A DNA stretch of 64,000 nt. It comes from Meconema thalassinum. Lineage: Eukaryota > Arthropoda > Insecta > Orthoptera > Tettigoniidae. The position numbers were made by a program, and so were the translations under genes. Numbering within the stretch: position 1 is the stretch's first letter; every line of letters begins with the position of its first letter. The stretch covers positions 1,391,360,223 through 1,391,424,222 of the forward strand of contig OX336388.2 in NCBI GenBank assembly GCA_946902985.2, in the 5' to 3' direction. The notes under the pieces are model-generated. The model saw only the letters and a list, made by a program, of their open reading frames with translations, did no database searches and was not told the origin of the DNA. Shown piece by piece: positions 45,207-57,165 of this stretch.

Positions 45207-45377
45207 ACTACATACAACAGACGAAGGTGAGTTCGTGTTCGGAACAAACTTATCGCGAGAAATCACCCTAAGCCATTCATCACACCTATCTGTGTCACAC
45301 GGGAACTCATGAAATGAAAGCACACCTCCGCTTTTCTTCCTATTTGAAGTGCAAAATGGCACACAACAGTATGACAT
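45207..45377 (-). pseudogene. THAP zinc-finger 5' part of P-type transposase, copy 2
   Basis: It begins MSYCCVPFCTSNRKKSG, followed by VLSFHEFP, RCDEWLRVI and NTNSPSSVVC. The third THAP Cys is the last recognisable residue before the BEL target duplication (ACTAC, 45207-45211). The frame resumes across the insertion at 39412 with SLHFKEDDYS, supplying the His of the C2CH finger. Confidence 0.8.
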
Positions 45378-45706
45378 GCTGGATTTGAGCAGCGGCGTTC
45401 AAACCATAGTTCATAATTTATCCCAGCATTTTACAACTTCATAAGCGAACACTCCAAACAACGTAGGAATTCAGTATATTAATACCGACTACTTACAATA
45501 ATTGAAACTGAAACAAAACGTTGTTGTTCTACACGTAACACTGTGTGAAGAACGTACTGTACTGCTTTTTCCTTATCGCGCCTATAATGGGAGGGGAGTG
45601 CGCTCTACCGGCAACGAGTAGAAACTTTCCAATTACATGTTATACATGGGTTCTGACTGGGAATGTCAAGGCCGGTATAGAGCGCAGCTCGATTCAGTCG
45701 GCCGTG

Positions 45707-45845
45707 CCCCCCAGTCGCGGTGCGGCATCTCCCGGCCTTGTATTATAACGTAGGCAACGATCATAATTCGCGTTTCACTCTCATTGCGTTTTAATTTGAG
45801 GTGAGGAATCAGCTGTTCGTTAACGCCACGGAGTGCCATTATTAA
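45707..45845 (+). repeat. 139-bp block shared with 35919-36057
   Basis: Outer end of P-like copy 2. Nearly identical to the end of copy 1 although the coding regions are far apart in sequence. Confidence 0.85.
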
Positions 45846-45869
45846 AATTTTGGGAGATAGAAACACACC

Positions 45870-46420
45870 CTTAGTTGTTGTGGAGATTCTCTTTGTTAAG
45901 GAGAGATTGGGTTATGTTTTATGAGGAAGCAGATGTGTTGATATGCTAGGATTATTGAGATTAAAGATGATTGCTTTTGATGAAAAAGAATAGATTGTTT
46001 TATAACTTGTGCTAGTGAAAATTGTATCAGAACAAATATTAAATAAGGAAATTTCATGGGTTGCAAATATAAAGGAAATACCATAAGCCAAACCAGGAAT
46101 TGATTGTGTTCTCTTCGTGTGCAAACACCGAACGGCCCCAAAATTAACCCCACTAACCCTAGAACAGTTACAAAAGAAAAAGGGAATAGAGGAGGGTTGA
46201 ATTAACCTTTGCGAAATTCCCTGATATTTCCAGATAGATAAATTTCCCTTATATTTCCCTGATTACCCTGTTCTGTCGTCACCAAGTTTGACGAAACATT
46301 AGTCTCTCATTTTTTCATTGTTCAGAGTCAATAAAAGTATGTGATGGTGAATTTCCATGCAAAATTACAAATTAACTTTTATAACCATCAATATTAAGTG
46401 TTTTTAGCCTATTTTCAATT
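45870..46420. other. No recognisable feature
   Basis: AT-rich, with a repeated (T)TTCCCTGAT word near 46220-46270. No coding signal. Confidence 0.4.
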
Positions 46421-47360
46421 TTGAAAAAAATAGGCTTATGAGATCACCTTTGCGCGCGCGTGTGTGTCCCTAATAACTTTTAAACGGCTGGAGCGATTTC
46501 AATGAAACTCGGTAAGATCATAGCACTATTCCGGACGACCCCGACCGTGCCCTTCAAATTTTGTTACGTCTCACCAATCCAACATGGCGGCTGTGCGAAA
46601 TATTTCACCAGCATTCAATATCTCCGATACTATTCCCGATATCACCCTGGAATTTTTTACGGTGATAAAGGGTACTACTAGAAGTTCACCTATGTTTCTT
46701 TTGAAAAACTGGTAACTACAAAACCAACATGGTGGCTACGCGAATTTGCGACTTTCAAATAGACGTTTCTCGCGATTTAACCAACCAAACGCAATAAAAC
46801 GTGGTACCGTATATGTTTATACACATTGTAATGCGCCGACATCTAACTTCGTTGAATTGTTTACATAACCACAAGATGGCGGATGTGCGAAATATTTCAC
46901 CGGCATTCTATTTCTCTGAAACTATTAGCGGTATCACCCTGAAATTTTGTACGGAGATAAAGGGCACTACTGGAAGTTCATTTATAAGATTTTCAAAGAC
47001 CGATTAACTACAAAACGAACATGGCAGCCAAGCGAATTTGAAAATTTTAAATAGACCTTTCTTGCGATTTAATGTTTCAAACGCAATGAAATCTGGTACA
47101 GGAAATGTTTATAAACATTGTAATGCACTGGTATCTAATTTAGTTCAATTGTTACCATAACCACAAGATGGCATCTGTGCGAAATTTTAAAATCTCCTTG
47201 TTACTTCTTGTGTCCTAATCATGCGATTGAAGTTTGAATGCTACACGTACACAATAATCTTCATGTAACAGTACATAACTCTAGGACCTACATATATAAA
47301 ATCCAACATGGTGACCATCCGAAATATTTAGTCGGTTCTCAATATCTACGAATCTATTAC
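46420..47360 (+). repeat. About 293-bp tandem repeats, Helentron-like context
   Basis: The unit marker ACAWGATGGCGG(C/A)TGTGCGAAAT recurs at about 46580, 46873 and 47164 (period about 293), with a weaker fourth echo near 47310 (AACATGGTGACCATCCGAAA). The leading part (46440-46520) with AACGGCTGGAGCGATTTCAA resembles the 5' regions of insect Helentrons. Confidence 0.65.
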
Positions 47361-47496
47361 AGCAATCAAACTGAAATTTTGTATGTTTGTAGTGGCAATT
47401 ACCATAAGTAGGATATATGAAAATAGGCTGTATAGTTCTTCATGGAACTACTTGTTTATATTTAACAAAACACTAATATTTTTGTTTGTTTACCAA

Positions 47497-48690
47497 GGTT
47501 ATCAGAGGAACAATATGGATTCAGGAAAGGCAGATCAACATTTGATCTAATATTTGGGCTCCGTCAACTGATGGAGAAATATTTTGAACACAATAAAGAT
47601 CTCTGGATAGCCTTCCTAGATATTAAAAAGGCATTCGATGCTGTGAACAGGGATAAAGTCTGGACATTGTTGAGGAAGAGTGGTTTGAGTAATGATATAG
47701 TAAAGAGAATTGAGAACATTTACGAGGGAATCAATAGTCGTGTTAAAACACCATCAGGACTGACGGATCCCTTTAGAATAACTACAGGTCTAAGGCAAGG
47801 GGGAGTTCTGTCTCCTCTTCTCTTCATTGCTGTGATGAATGACATCCAACGAATTGTATCCCAAACCATAGGCGATGGAAAAATGAAAGTTATGCTCTTT
47901 GCGGATGACATATGTATGTGGGGTAATTCCAAACAAGAATTGCAAGAACAGATCGAACCTTGGACAGAAAGAGCAAAGGAATATGGTCTTATGTTTAGTG
48001 TAGAAAAAAGTGAGGTGCTAGTTATGCAGAGAAACGGCCAACCGGAAGGTTCCATTGAAATTGATGGCAGACAGCTTAGATTTTCTCAAAAATTTAAATA
48101 TCTGGGAAGTGTGATATCAGCAACAGGTACCAGTGATGAGAAAATCACCAACAGGATTTCGGCTGGAGGTACATTTTATAGAGCTGTTCAAGACCTCATA
48201 CGGAACCAGAAAGTGCCTCTGCAATCTATCAGACTTATTATTTGCCAGTTTTCACCTATGGCTGTGAAACTTGGACCATGAGGAAGAAAGATGACAGAAG
48301 GATTCAGGCAGCAGAGATGAGATTTGCCAGAGTCATGGTTGGTAAGACAAGAAAAGACAGAATTCGCAATGAGCATATCAGAGAATTGGTTCAGGTCGAC
48401 AAACTGCAGGATAAATTAACCTTGAAAAGGCTCATGTGGTTTGGCCATATGCGAAGAATGGATGTTACCAGAATTCCAAAACAAATGTATAAACTGCAGC
48501 TTCATGACCGAAGACCAAGAGGACGGTCAAGAAGGAGATAATCAGACATGGTGAGAAATGACATCCAACAATTGGGCCAGGACTTGGACAGCATTGAAGC
48601 AGAAGAAGAAGAGAAGTACAGAGACAAAAATTGATGGAGGGGCCTCATTCGCCGACCCATCTAATAGATTGACGTGGGATATGTATGTAT
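47497..48690 (+). pseudogene. LINE reverse transcriptase, second RTE-like family
   Basis: LSEEQYGFRKGRSTFDLIFG, IAFLDIKKAFDAVNRDKVW, TGLRQGGVLSPLLF and the catalytic box VMLFADDICMWG, followed by KFKYLGSVIS. A frameshift near 48235 leads to FTYGCETWTMRKKDDRRIQA, RLMWFGHMRRMD and GRSRRR, with a TAA at 48539-48541 and further in-frame residues (VRNDIQQLGQDLDSIEAEEE) to about 48630. It begins abruptly at 47497 without an endonuclease, so it is 5'-truncated. Confidence 0.82.
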
Positions 48691-49091
48691 GTACATTTCA
48701 TGAAATTTTGGGAAAGTGGGATATTTACATGTGATAATAATGCTGTGCAAGAAGTAGTCTTACTGTGGTAAAACCCGTAGAATTGAAAAGTCTATAATTC
48801 AAAATTTTGCAATATTATGTATTTTAGGGGCAGATGACCTCGTAGTTTCGCCCCTGAAACCCTCCATAACTATTTTGCACTTTACTTTTAACTTTGCTCC
48901 CATTGGATATGTCATACTAATATATAAAAATGAGATGGTGTTTGTCTGTCGTCCTGTTACTCAAGCACGCAAGAACCACTGGTCCGATTGAAATGAAATT
49001 CTGCATGGATGTAGCTGATTTACCAGGTTTACACATAGGCTACTTTTGATTTCGATATTTTGCACTATTTAAAAATGGCGACCATTTTAGT
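48691..49091 (+). other. Helentron-like 5' region
   Basis: TACTAATATATAAAAATGAG and GCACGCAAGAACCACTGGTC near 48930-48980 are of the type found at Helentron 5' ends. The tandem array follows directly. No gene is seen. Confidence 0.4.
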
Positions 49092-49625
49092 GACGTCACT
49101 ACACCCTTTGGTTTCAAAATTTCATATTTCCATTTCAAATAAAAAGAGAACGCTAAGAAATAGCAAACTTTTGATGGCACATACGAGCTTTAAAATCTAA
49201 TTTTCTATCCGAAGGAACCTTATCACTTTTCGTGTATCTCCATCGGTTAGCGAGTAAAACCTACATTTGTGACGTCACTACACCCTTTGGTTTCAAAATT
49301 TCATATTTCCATTTCAAATAAAAAGAGAACGCTAAGAAATAGCAAACTTTTGATGGCACATACGAGCTTTAAAATCTAATTTTCTATCCGAAGGAACCTT
49401 ATCACTTTTCGTGTATCTCCATCGGTTAGCGAGTAAAACCTACATTTGTGACGTCACTACACCATTTGGTTTCAAAATTTCATATTTTCATTTCAAATAA
49501 AAAGAGAAACGCTAAGAAATAGCAAACTTTTGATGGCATATACGAACTTTAAAATTTAATTTTCTATCCGATACCGTACGTGCAAACCACTTTTCGTGTA
49601 TCTTCAACGGTTAGCGAGTAAAACC
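49092..49625 (+). repeat. Three 179-bp tandem units each starting with TGACGTCA
   Basis: GACGTCACTACACC occurs at 49092, 49271 and 49450. Units 1 and 2 are almost identical. Unit 3 has about ten changes and an altered segment near 49570. Each start holds the palindrome TGACGTCA. Confidence 0.9.
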
Positions 49626-49702
49626 TAAATATGTGCTCTAAAACACGGTCAACGCCGAGCGATGTTAGTCTTTACATGAACTGTTTTATTTATAGAGGTA
49701 GT

Positions 49703-50451
49703 TTGTGGGGTCCGTGGTATATTTTTGGAAATACACGGAAAGAAAGAATTAGCTTTTGCTGTTCTTCATTACTTTATATCAGTCCATTTATTTACATTTC
49801 TTTCCCGCACACACCAACATCGAACTGTTACCTCCCGTTTGCCCCGTGCATTTGCTCATTTTTTCTGTCAGTTTTTTACAGAAACGCATATTCCGTTGAA
49901 CCAGCCTGACAGCGTCCCATCGCTGCCTTCCGAACTTCCATTGCTTCAAGCCATGAAGACTTCTACATTAATCCGCAGGGCGTCGTGTTCTTCACCAACC
50001 AACTACTCCGTGAAGACACCGCTCCAAGAAGAATTTTGTTTTTGTAAAGTTTTTTCATGTTTATGTATAACCTCTTTGTTTCCTCCCCGTACTCGCCCGC
50101 TCCCCCCCCCCCCCTCTTCTTGCCTCCTCCTACTGCTCGCTTCTCCGCGCGCGCTGCTCGCTCGCTCGTTCACTTCTTCTCGACTTGTCTCCGTGCCGTG
50201 AGCAACCGCTCACCCTCTTAAGCGCACTCAACTTCTTGTTGGACATGCCGTCTAGGCTAGTGTGCTTTCGCTGCGTCTAGCAGCCCTCACTTGTACGTCG
50301 GAAGTCAATCCAGTCAGTTGGAGCTTAACTAAAGCTCGCCTCCTCTACTCAAGAGGCAAACTTTTAAATTCGATGCCATGTTCGAATTTTAGACCCAACC
50401 GTCAACAGCAACATCGCCCTCTTCATGAAGCATAGATAAGTACCGACTTTA
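49703..50451 (+). repeat. Diverged BEL-type LTR in plus orientation
   Basis: Read on the plus strand it parallels the minus-strand 3' LTR at 50452-51886: TTTTTGGAAATACACGG, CAGTTGGAGC, ACTTTTAAATTCGATGCCATG and CAACCGTCAACA occur in the same order. It ends exactly where the inverted relative begins (50451/50452). It contains a C-run and CT-rich block (50100-50170). Confidence 0.5.
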
Positions 50452-51886
50452 TGTTGTAGTTTAAACAGCTAGGTACATCGGTACTTAAATTTAAAACTTA
50501 ATTAGATAAAGTTAGTAAGGTGTTTAGGAAAAGGAAATAGGAACATTAGGAGAAAGTTTATGGCCGTATTTAATGCCTTCGTTCGAACGTGACATGGATG
50601 GTTGTTGAATGGGCATTGTTATGCACAGTAGTCCGTTGAAAAGTTCACTATTGCAACAAGGAAAGTTTATCAGACGAAAAGTTATTGCAATTGTGGAGAT
50701 CACTAGTTGAATTTTAGCTTGAGAAAGTTTATTTCTTTAGAAATCCGTAGATTGTAGCTGAATGCAACGGAAAATCCCACGAAGGAAGACAAATTATGTT
50801 GACTAGAGGTTACACAACATGAATTTCTCAATGAGGAAAATGTGTTCCCATATTTAAAGAAATACCAGGCTATTTCACTTGTAGAAAGATAACTTGATGT
50901 AGGAAGTTCTAGAGCAATGCTATCGGTTGAATTGGGCAAAACAAGTCCCCCGGCGGAAATCTGAATTCTATAGACAGTGGGTACTTTAAATTATCCCTCG
51001 GTGTGAGATAGTATCTCAGATAATCAGTACAAGAAGTACTTTTTCATTTTGAAAAGTTAGCTGAAGTAGCCACAACTAGATCACGAAGATCTTTTGAAGG
51101 CAGATATTGCATCACATTTATCAATTTCACACTGTCTATAAAATCAAATGAAATGCTATAAGCAATTTAAAACATTTAAAACTTGGTGAATACCATTGAA
51201 GTAGTACTTAGCGCATTTTGAAGAACGATGATGATCTGGATGACGGTTGACGTTAAAATTAAGACATGGCGTCCTGATTTAAAAGTGTCTCACGTAGACA
51301 GGAGACAAGCCTGAAGCCTGAAGTAGGCTCCAACTGTATGGTTTGACGACTGGCCCAGAAGTGAGACCCGCCCGACGAAGCACTAAGGTACCAAGGAGGG
51401 AGGAGGGTGGGGGAAACAGACAAAGGAACATACATAAAAATTACCAACCTAACAATGATACATTGCTTTCTTAGATATTAATTTTCTTGATGGAGTGATC
51501 TTCAAGGAGAAGCTAGCAGGCGATGATGACGACGTCTAGAGGATTGGAATGATGAAGAAGTCCTCTTGAGCATAGATATGTTAGCTGGAGATAGCGACGA
51601 CATCTTGTGGCTGGATTGGGAAGGAAGTCCTCTTGAGCATAGAGCTGTTGAGGAACTTCAGCAGTTAGCTGCTATATGCCGCTAGGTTGATCATGGAAGT
51701 TATATCTACAACAAACTTACAAAGAAAGTAAGCAAGGTGCTCAAATAAAATAACAAATAAGGAATCACTGTTGGTGTTTGAGAAAAAAAAGGGAAGAAAG
51801 AAGTTAAGCAAAGAGCAGCGAAGGCTAACTCTGTCTTACCGTGTATTCCAAAGAATACACCAAGCTGGGAGGAGAAAACACCAACA
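50452..51886 (-). repeat. 3' LTR of BEL/Pao copy 2
   Basis: On the minus strand it probably starts TGTTGGTGTTTTC (51886) and ends CTACAACA (50452). Only the last 777 bp have a partner, at 58922-59698. The rest is supported by similarity to 49703-50451. Confidence 0.55.
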
Positions 51887-51905
51887 GAGAACAAGAAACA
51901 CAATG

Positions 51906-54900
51906 TTAAAGATTTAAAGGTAGGGGTGCAATTAAAGACAGTGGTCTTGTAATACGCCCATTTGTGGTCAAGATCCTGGCCACCCTGACTCTCCCATCCC
52001 TTCCCGGGTAACACTCTGTCACTCTACCGGAGATCCAGACCAAGGGAGGGGAAGCTTCTTTAACAAGGACCAAGTCCCCTACTTTAATGTCATGATTAGA
52101 AATAAACCACTTCTGTCTCCGTTGCAAGGAAGTTAAATCTTCCAATTTCCACCTCTTCCAGAAAGAATAGCGAAGAGCTTCAAGTTTACGCCAAACAATA
52201 GGCAAGTTAGAATCTCTATAAGAGTTGGAAAGGGGAGGAGGGGAGGAAAGAGAAGTGCCTACAAGAAAGTGGCCAGGTGTCAATGGAAGCGGATCATCAG
52301 GGTCAGTAGAAAGTGGTGTCAGAGGACGAGAATTAACAACACCTTCAATCAGAATAGACAGAGAGTTAAATTCCTCATAAGTTAGGATGTGATTACTTAA
52401 CACCTTTTTAGATGACGTTTGGTCATCTTGACACAGGATTCCAACCTACCACCGTGATGAGGGGCGTAGGGAGGTATAAACCGCCATTTGAAACCCTTTG
52501 AGTAGGAAAAATTAGAAATCTGTTCCATGGCAGGAGAAGATGTAAGAGCTTTCTTCCACAAGGAAGCTGCGCCTTGAAAAGTGGAGGCGTTATCGGAGAA
52601 CATCTCAGAGGGAACGCCACGCCTAGCAGTCAAGCGAGAGACGGCTGACAAAAGGTAAGAAGTAGAGGCATTTGTTACTAGTTCCAGATGAATCGCGCCA
52701 GTAACCATGCAAACGAAAAGAGAAACATAGAGTTTTCCAAACAATTTGCGTTTAGCTTCAGGGGAATTGCATTGATATTGAAACGGACCCATATAGTCCA
52801 CACCAGTTAAAGCAAAAGGATGTATAGGAGAAGAGCCGAAAGAGGGTAGATCGCTCATTAATTGAGTATTGACTTTAGGTTTCGCTTTGAAGCAAGGAAT
52901 GCATTTGTGAATTACAGAGGAAACTTCATGAACTCCATTTATGATCCAGTACTTTTCCCTTAAGAAGCAAAGCAGTGTGCGTGTACGAACGTGCAGGTTA
53001 CGATAATGAAAGTCACGTATGATTAAGAAAGTTACGTGATGCTTAGAGGGCAAAATAACAGGATGCTTTTTGTCTTCAGAAAGTGGAGAATGCGAAAGCC
53101 TAACACCTACCCTGAGTAACCCATTGTCATCAAGGAAGGGGGCTAAAGCGCGAAGACGACTAGATTTAGGAAGATCTTTGTTAGCTGAGAGCAAAGACAA
53201 TTCAGAAGAAAAGGCTTCTTGCTGAGTTAGCTGCAAAACTTTAATAGTAGCGATATTTAATTCGTGATTGGTCAGATGCGGTTTAGGAAGAACAGGTTGA
53301 TCAACACCAAGATATTTCCATCTGAGTAGATAGGCAAAAACTGGAATCAGTTTATGAAAAGAAGAATAACGTGCCAACAAGGGAAACGAAGCGTTAGAAA
53401 CAAGACAAGAAGCAGTAGATTTAGATACTTTAGCGTCAGGCAAGTTGGAGTTTGTGACTGGAGGTTTAGAAGGCCAACAAGAAGAGTCTTCAATTAACCA
53501 CGGGGACCCATACCAGTACAACTGAGATGCTGCCAATTGAGAGGGTAAACAACCACGTGAGATGATGTCAGCGGGGTATCAGCGCTGGGCACATGTTTCC
53601 ATTGACATCCAGAGGAAAAGGTTTGAATTCTAGAAAATCTGTTAGCAACAAAGGTTTGCCAGTGGGTGGGTTTTTTTGCGATCCAAGAAAGAGTAATCAT
53701 GGAATCGCTCCACAAATAGGTTTGCGAAAATTCGACTTTTAAAACTTTCTGCAGTTTTTTGGCAAGTTCAGCGGCCATGAGTGCAGCACACAGTTCAAGC
53801 CTAGGCAAAGTGATAGTTTTAAGAGGAGCAACTTTAGACTTAGAGCAAACAAGGTTTGAAAATGAAGATTCATTTAGTGAATTGCGATAAACCAAATATG
53901 CACAGCAACTGTAAGCTTTCTCGGAGCTGTCGGCAAACACATGAAGGAAGAAAGATGTGTTAGAATGAGCGTTAATTAAATTTCCTGGAATTTCAATGAG
54001 CGAAAGATCAAGCAAACTTTTACGGAAAGAAAGCCATCTATTAAGAAAAGAAAGGGGAACAGTTTCGTCCCATTCACATTTGAGCGACCATAACTCTTGC
54101 ATGAAAAGCTTGGCTATAACAATAACCGGAGCAAGGAATTGAAGTGGATCAAAAATGTTTGCAATTTCAGAGAGAATTTGCCTTTTTGTGTTGGGGAGCT
54201 CTTCGGAAAGCGAGACTTTGTAGATAAGAGTATCAGTGCGAGTGCACCAGTGAACTCCAAGAGTTTTTACGGATTCAGGATCTCCGCAGATTTTAACGGA
54301 ATAGGGGTCTACATCTTCTATGGGAAACTGGGCAAGAAACTTACGGGAGTTGGAATTCCACTTATGAAGTGGGAATCCTCCATTCTTCAACAATGCCTGA
54401 AGTTCTAGTGACACGAAAGAAGCTTCCTCAAGAGTCGGGAAGGACTGGAGATAATCGTCTACATAAAAAGATGTAGTTAGTGCTTCAGAAGCTTTATAAT
54501 CAAACAAATGAACATCTTGAGTGGCTAACATATGTAGGGATCGGATAGCAAGGAGAGCGGAAGGTTATAAGCCATAAGTGACCGTCTTTAAGCGAAATAT
54601 CTTAATGGGCTTGCTGATTTCGTCGCGCCACAAGATTCTTTGGAGATCTTGTTGTTCGGGCTGAATTAAAATCTGACGGTACATCTGTTTGATGTCCGCT
54701 ATAACAGCTATGGGAAATAATCGAAAATTTAAGAGTATAGCAGATAAATCTGAATGAATAGCGGGACCAGAGTAAAGAGTATCGTTAAGACTGTTGCCAT
54801 TAACGTCAGGTGATGACCCTTTAAAAACGACTCGGATTTTATCCTTTACAAGAGGGCTTTTCCACACGGGATGATCATTTAAGAAAAACGTTTCAATTGG

Positions 54901-57165
54901 GGGATGCAATTCGTCATCAGATTTGCTGACAACTTCCATATGATCTGAGCTTTCATACTCATCCATGAACTCTATGTACTGTTGTTTAACGAGGGGTTCT
55001 TTCTTGAATTTGCTCTCGATAGCAAAGAGAGCTTTGCGAGCTTTAGGTTGAGAATTAATAAGTTTGGGGGGATTGACTAATCTTGGCATCTGAACAATGA
55101 ACCGGCCTTCAGGAGAACGAGTGGTAGTGTTCGAGAAAAGTTGCTCACATAATTCGTTTTCTGAAGAGGTTGCGTTAGGAGAATCAACGCTTTCAAGCCC
55201 CCAGAACTGTTCCAAATCAGTATTAGCGAAATAACATTGCGATGCGGGTTGGGGAGAATAATAAGGAAGTTGTCCAGTAACGATCCATCCAAAATTAGTG
55301 TCTCTGGCAACCACGTTTGAAGATAACTTACGAATTTGTTTACGAAGGCAATTCCAGAAAACATTGGCACTAAAGAGTATGTCAATGGGGCCTTGTACAT
55401 TGAACAGAGGATCGGCTAACATTAAATGAGAAGGAATATTCAGACTTGAGATATCGATGGAGTGACTAGGAGTATCCTCTCCGATACTGTTGAGGATGAG
55501 GCAATTAAGTTTTAGAAAGTTATTTCTGTGACAAGTGTCTCTTATGGTTAGTTTAGAAAACTGTAAAGCTTGTGATTTTACGCTGTTTATACCTGATACA
55601 TTAATGGAAGTAGGGTTTACAGGTAGGCCTAGTTTTTTGATTAATGAATTAGAAACGAAATCATGGGTTGCCGCCGAATCAAGAAGACCGCGTGCACGGA
55701 CCCAGTTGCCAAAATTATCCTGGACTTCGATTTGGACAGTGGACAATAGTACTTGGGCACTACGTATGGACTTGGCATTTTGAATGTAAGATGAAGCATT
55801 AGAACTGCTAGCATTGTCACTTTTCTGAGAAGTAGATGCGGCCGATGACCTTGCTTGATCATGACGATGCAGTAAAGTGTGATGAGCTTTTTCACAATGA
55901 AAACCAAGTCTGGTGGACTTATGTTTATTCTGGGAAACTAATTTTCTTCTGACGTCGACTGACAGTTCTTTAAAAGATTTACATAGATATAAGGCGTGGG
56001 AATCTTGGCAAAGTATGCACTTTAATAGTTCATTTAAACTCTTACGGGGTTCGCTTTGAGTGTTTAAAGCGAGAAAACTAGCAATACGGCGTTCACTAGA
56101 CCTAGTTGGGTAACCAGTGGCGTTTGATTTGAGTTTAGACGAGCTGGACCCGGGCTTTTGGGTACTTGACGCTGAGCGTTCGCTTTTAGATTTAAGAGAC
56201 AATGATTCAAATTTAGAACTAGGGGATGAGGGTTCACTTTGGTTAGCTAAAGCAGTTAAGTGTTGGCATCTAGCATTTATGAAGGTGACTAAATGCTCGT
56301 AAGAGAAATCATCGTCTTTGGAAAGTTCAATTTCCCAAGCTTTGAGGGTAGCAACATCGACTTTAGAAACCACTAAATGTATTAGGAAAGTGTCCCAGTG
56401 GTCAGTGGGTTGATCTAATTGGGACAAAGCTTTTACGTGAAGTTGTGTTGTATCAATAAGAGTACGCAAACTAGTAACGTCATTGTGCTGTGACGCAGGT
56501 AAATTGAATAGAGCCTTCAAATAGCGTTGAATACGTAACCGTAAATTACCGTATCTTTCTTTCAACAGGTTCAAGGCAATGGGGTAGTTTTCAGCACTTA
56601 ATGGGAGTGCTTCAACCAACTGCAGGGCTTGACCGCGGAGAATAGATCGCAAATAATGAAACTTGTAAATGATTTGAATGTCTTCATTGTGATGAACAAG
56701 GGAACAAAAAAGTTCATAGAAAGAATCCCAAGCAGATCCGTCTCCAGAGAAGTGGGGTAAATTAATCTTAGGTAGAATTGGTTTGGGCTTGTGAGTACCT
56801 TCACGAAAAGAGGTTTGTTGTTCGTGAAGGGAGCCAAGAACAGAACCATCCTTTTTCTGTTCTTCTTCGAGTTGGCGTATTATTTTAAAGGCAGAACCTA
56901 TACCTTCGTAATATTGGTCTTCTACTTCTACTCGATCATCAGTTTGATTGAGCATACACGTTTCGATTTCAGTTTGGATGTTGCAATAATTTTCATAAAA
57001 ACGTTCAAAATCCTTTACGCGATGTTTTAACAAATCTAGTTGAGCCTGTGAAGGATCTAGCTCTTTGATGTATTTTCTGAATCTGGTGATTTGCCCTTTA
57101 TAAGAAGCTCGTTTGGAAGTAAGTTTTTCATCCTTACCATCCTTGTCTTTTTCTGTAGGAGCCAT
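51906..57165 (-). pseudogene. BEL/Pao gag-pol polyprotein, copy 2, three breaks
   Basis: It starts MAPTEKDKDGKDEKLTSKRA. Gag DUF1759 region LPKINLPHFSGDGSAWDSFY and LRGQALQLVEALPLS; CILCQDSH knuckle; protease RGLLDSAATHDFV; RT IKQMYRQILIQPEQQDLQRI and SFYVDDYLQSF; RNase H VFADSSEKAYSCCAYL and YLWSDSMITLSWI; integrase zinc HYRNLHVRTR...CIPCFKAK, catalytic LTGVDYMGPF, MFSDNASTFQGA and APHHGGRLESCVK; C-terminus GDLVLVKEASPPLVW. Breaks: TAA at 54565-54567 inside RT, a frameshift near 53585, and a frameshift near 52400. Otherwise all domains are present in BEL order. Confidence 0.88.

Larger units (their letters stand above)
36619..45845 (-). mobile_element. P-element-like transposon, copy 2, split by a BEL element
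   Basis: The minus-strand THAP/P transposase gene begins at 45377 and ends at 36766. It is interrupted by the BEL/Pao element at 39413-45206. The 5' terminal region is 45707-45845. No matching 3' inverted repeat was found on the left, possibly lost to the Helentron at 36160-36618. Without the BEL insertion the copy would span about 3.4 kb. Confidence 0.65.

Noticed and set aside
49725..50201. 158-codon plus-strand ORF
   Set aside because: Lies in LTR-like sequence with C-runs; no domain; compositional.
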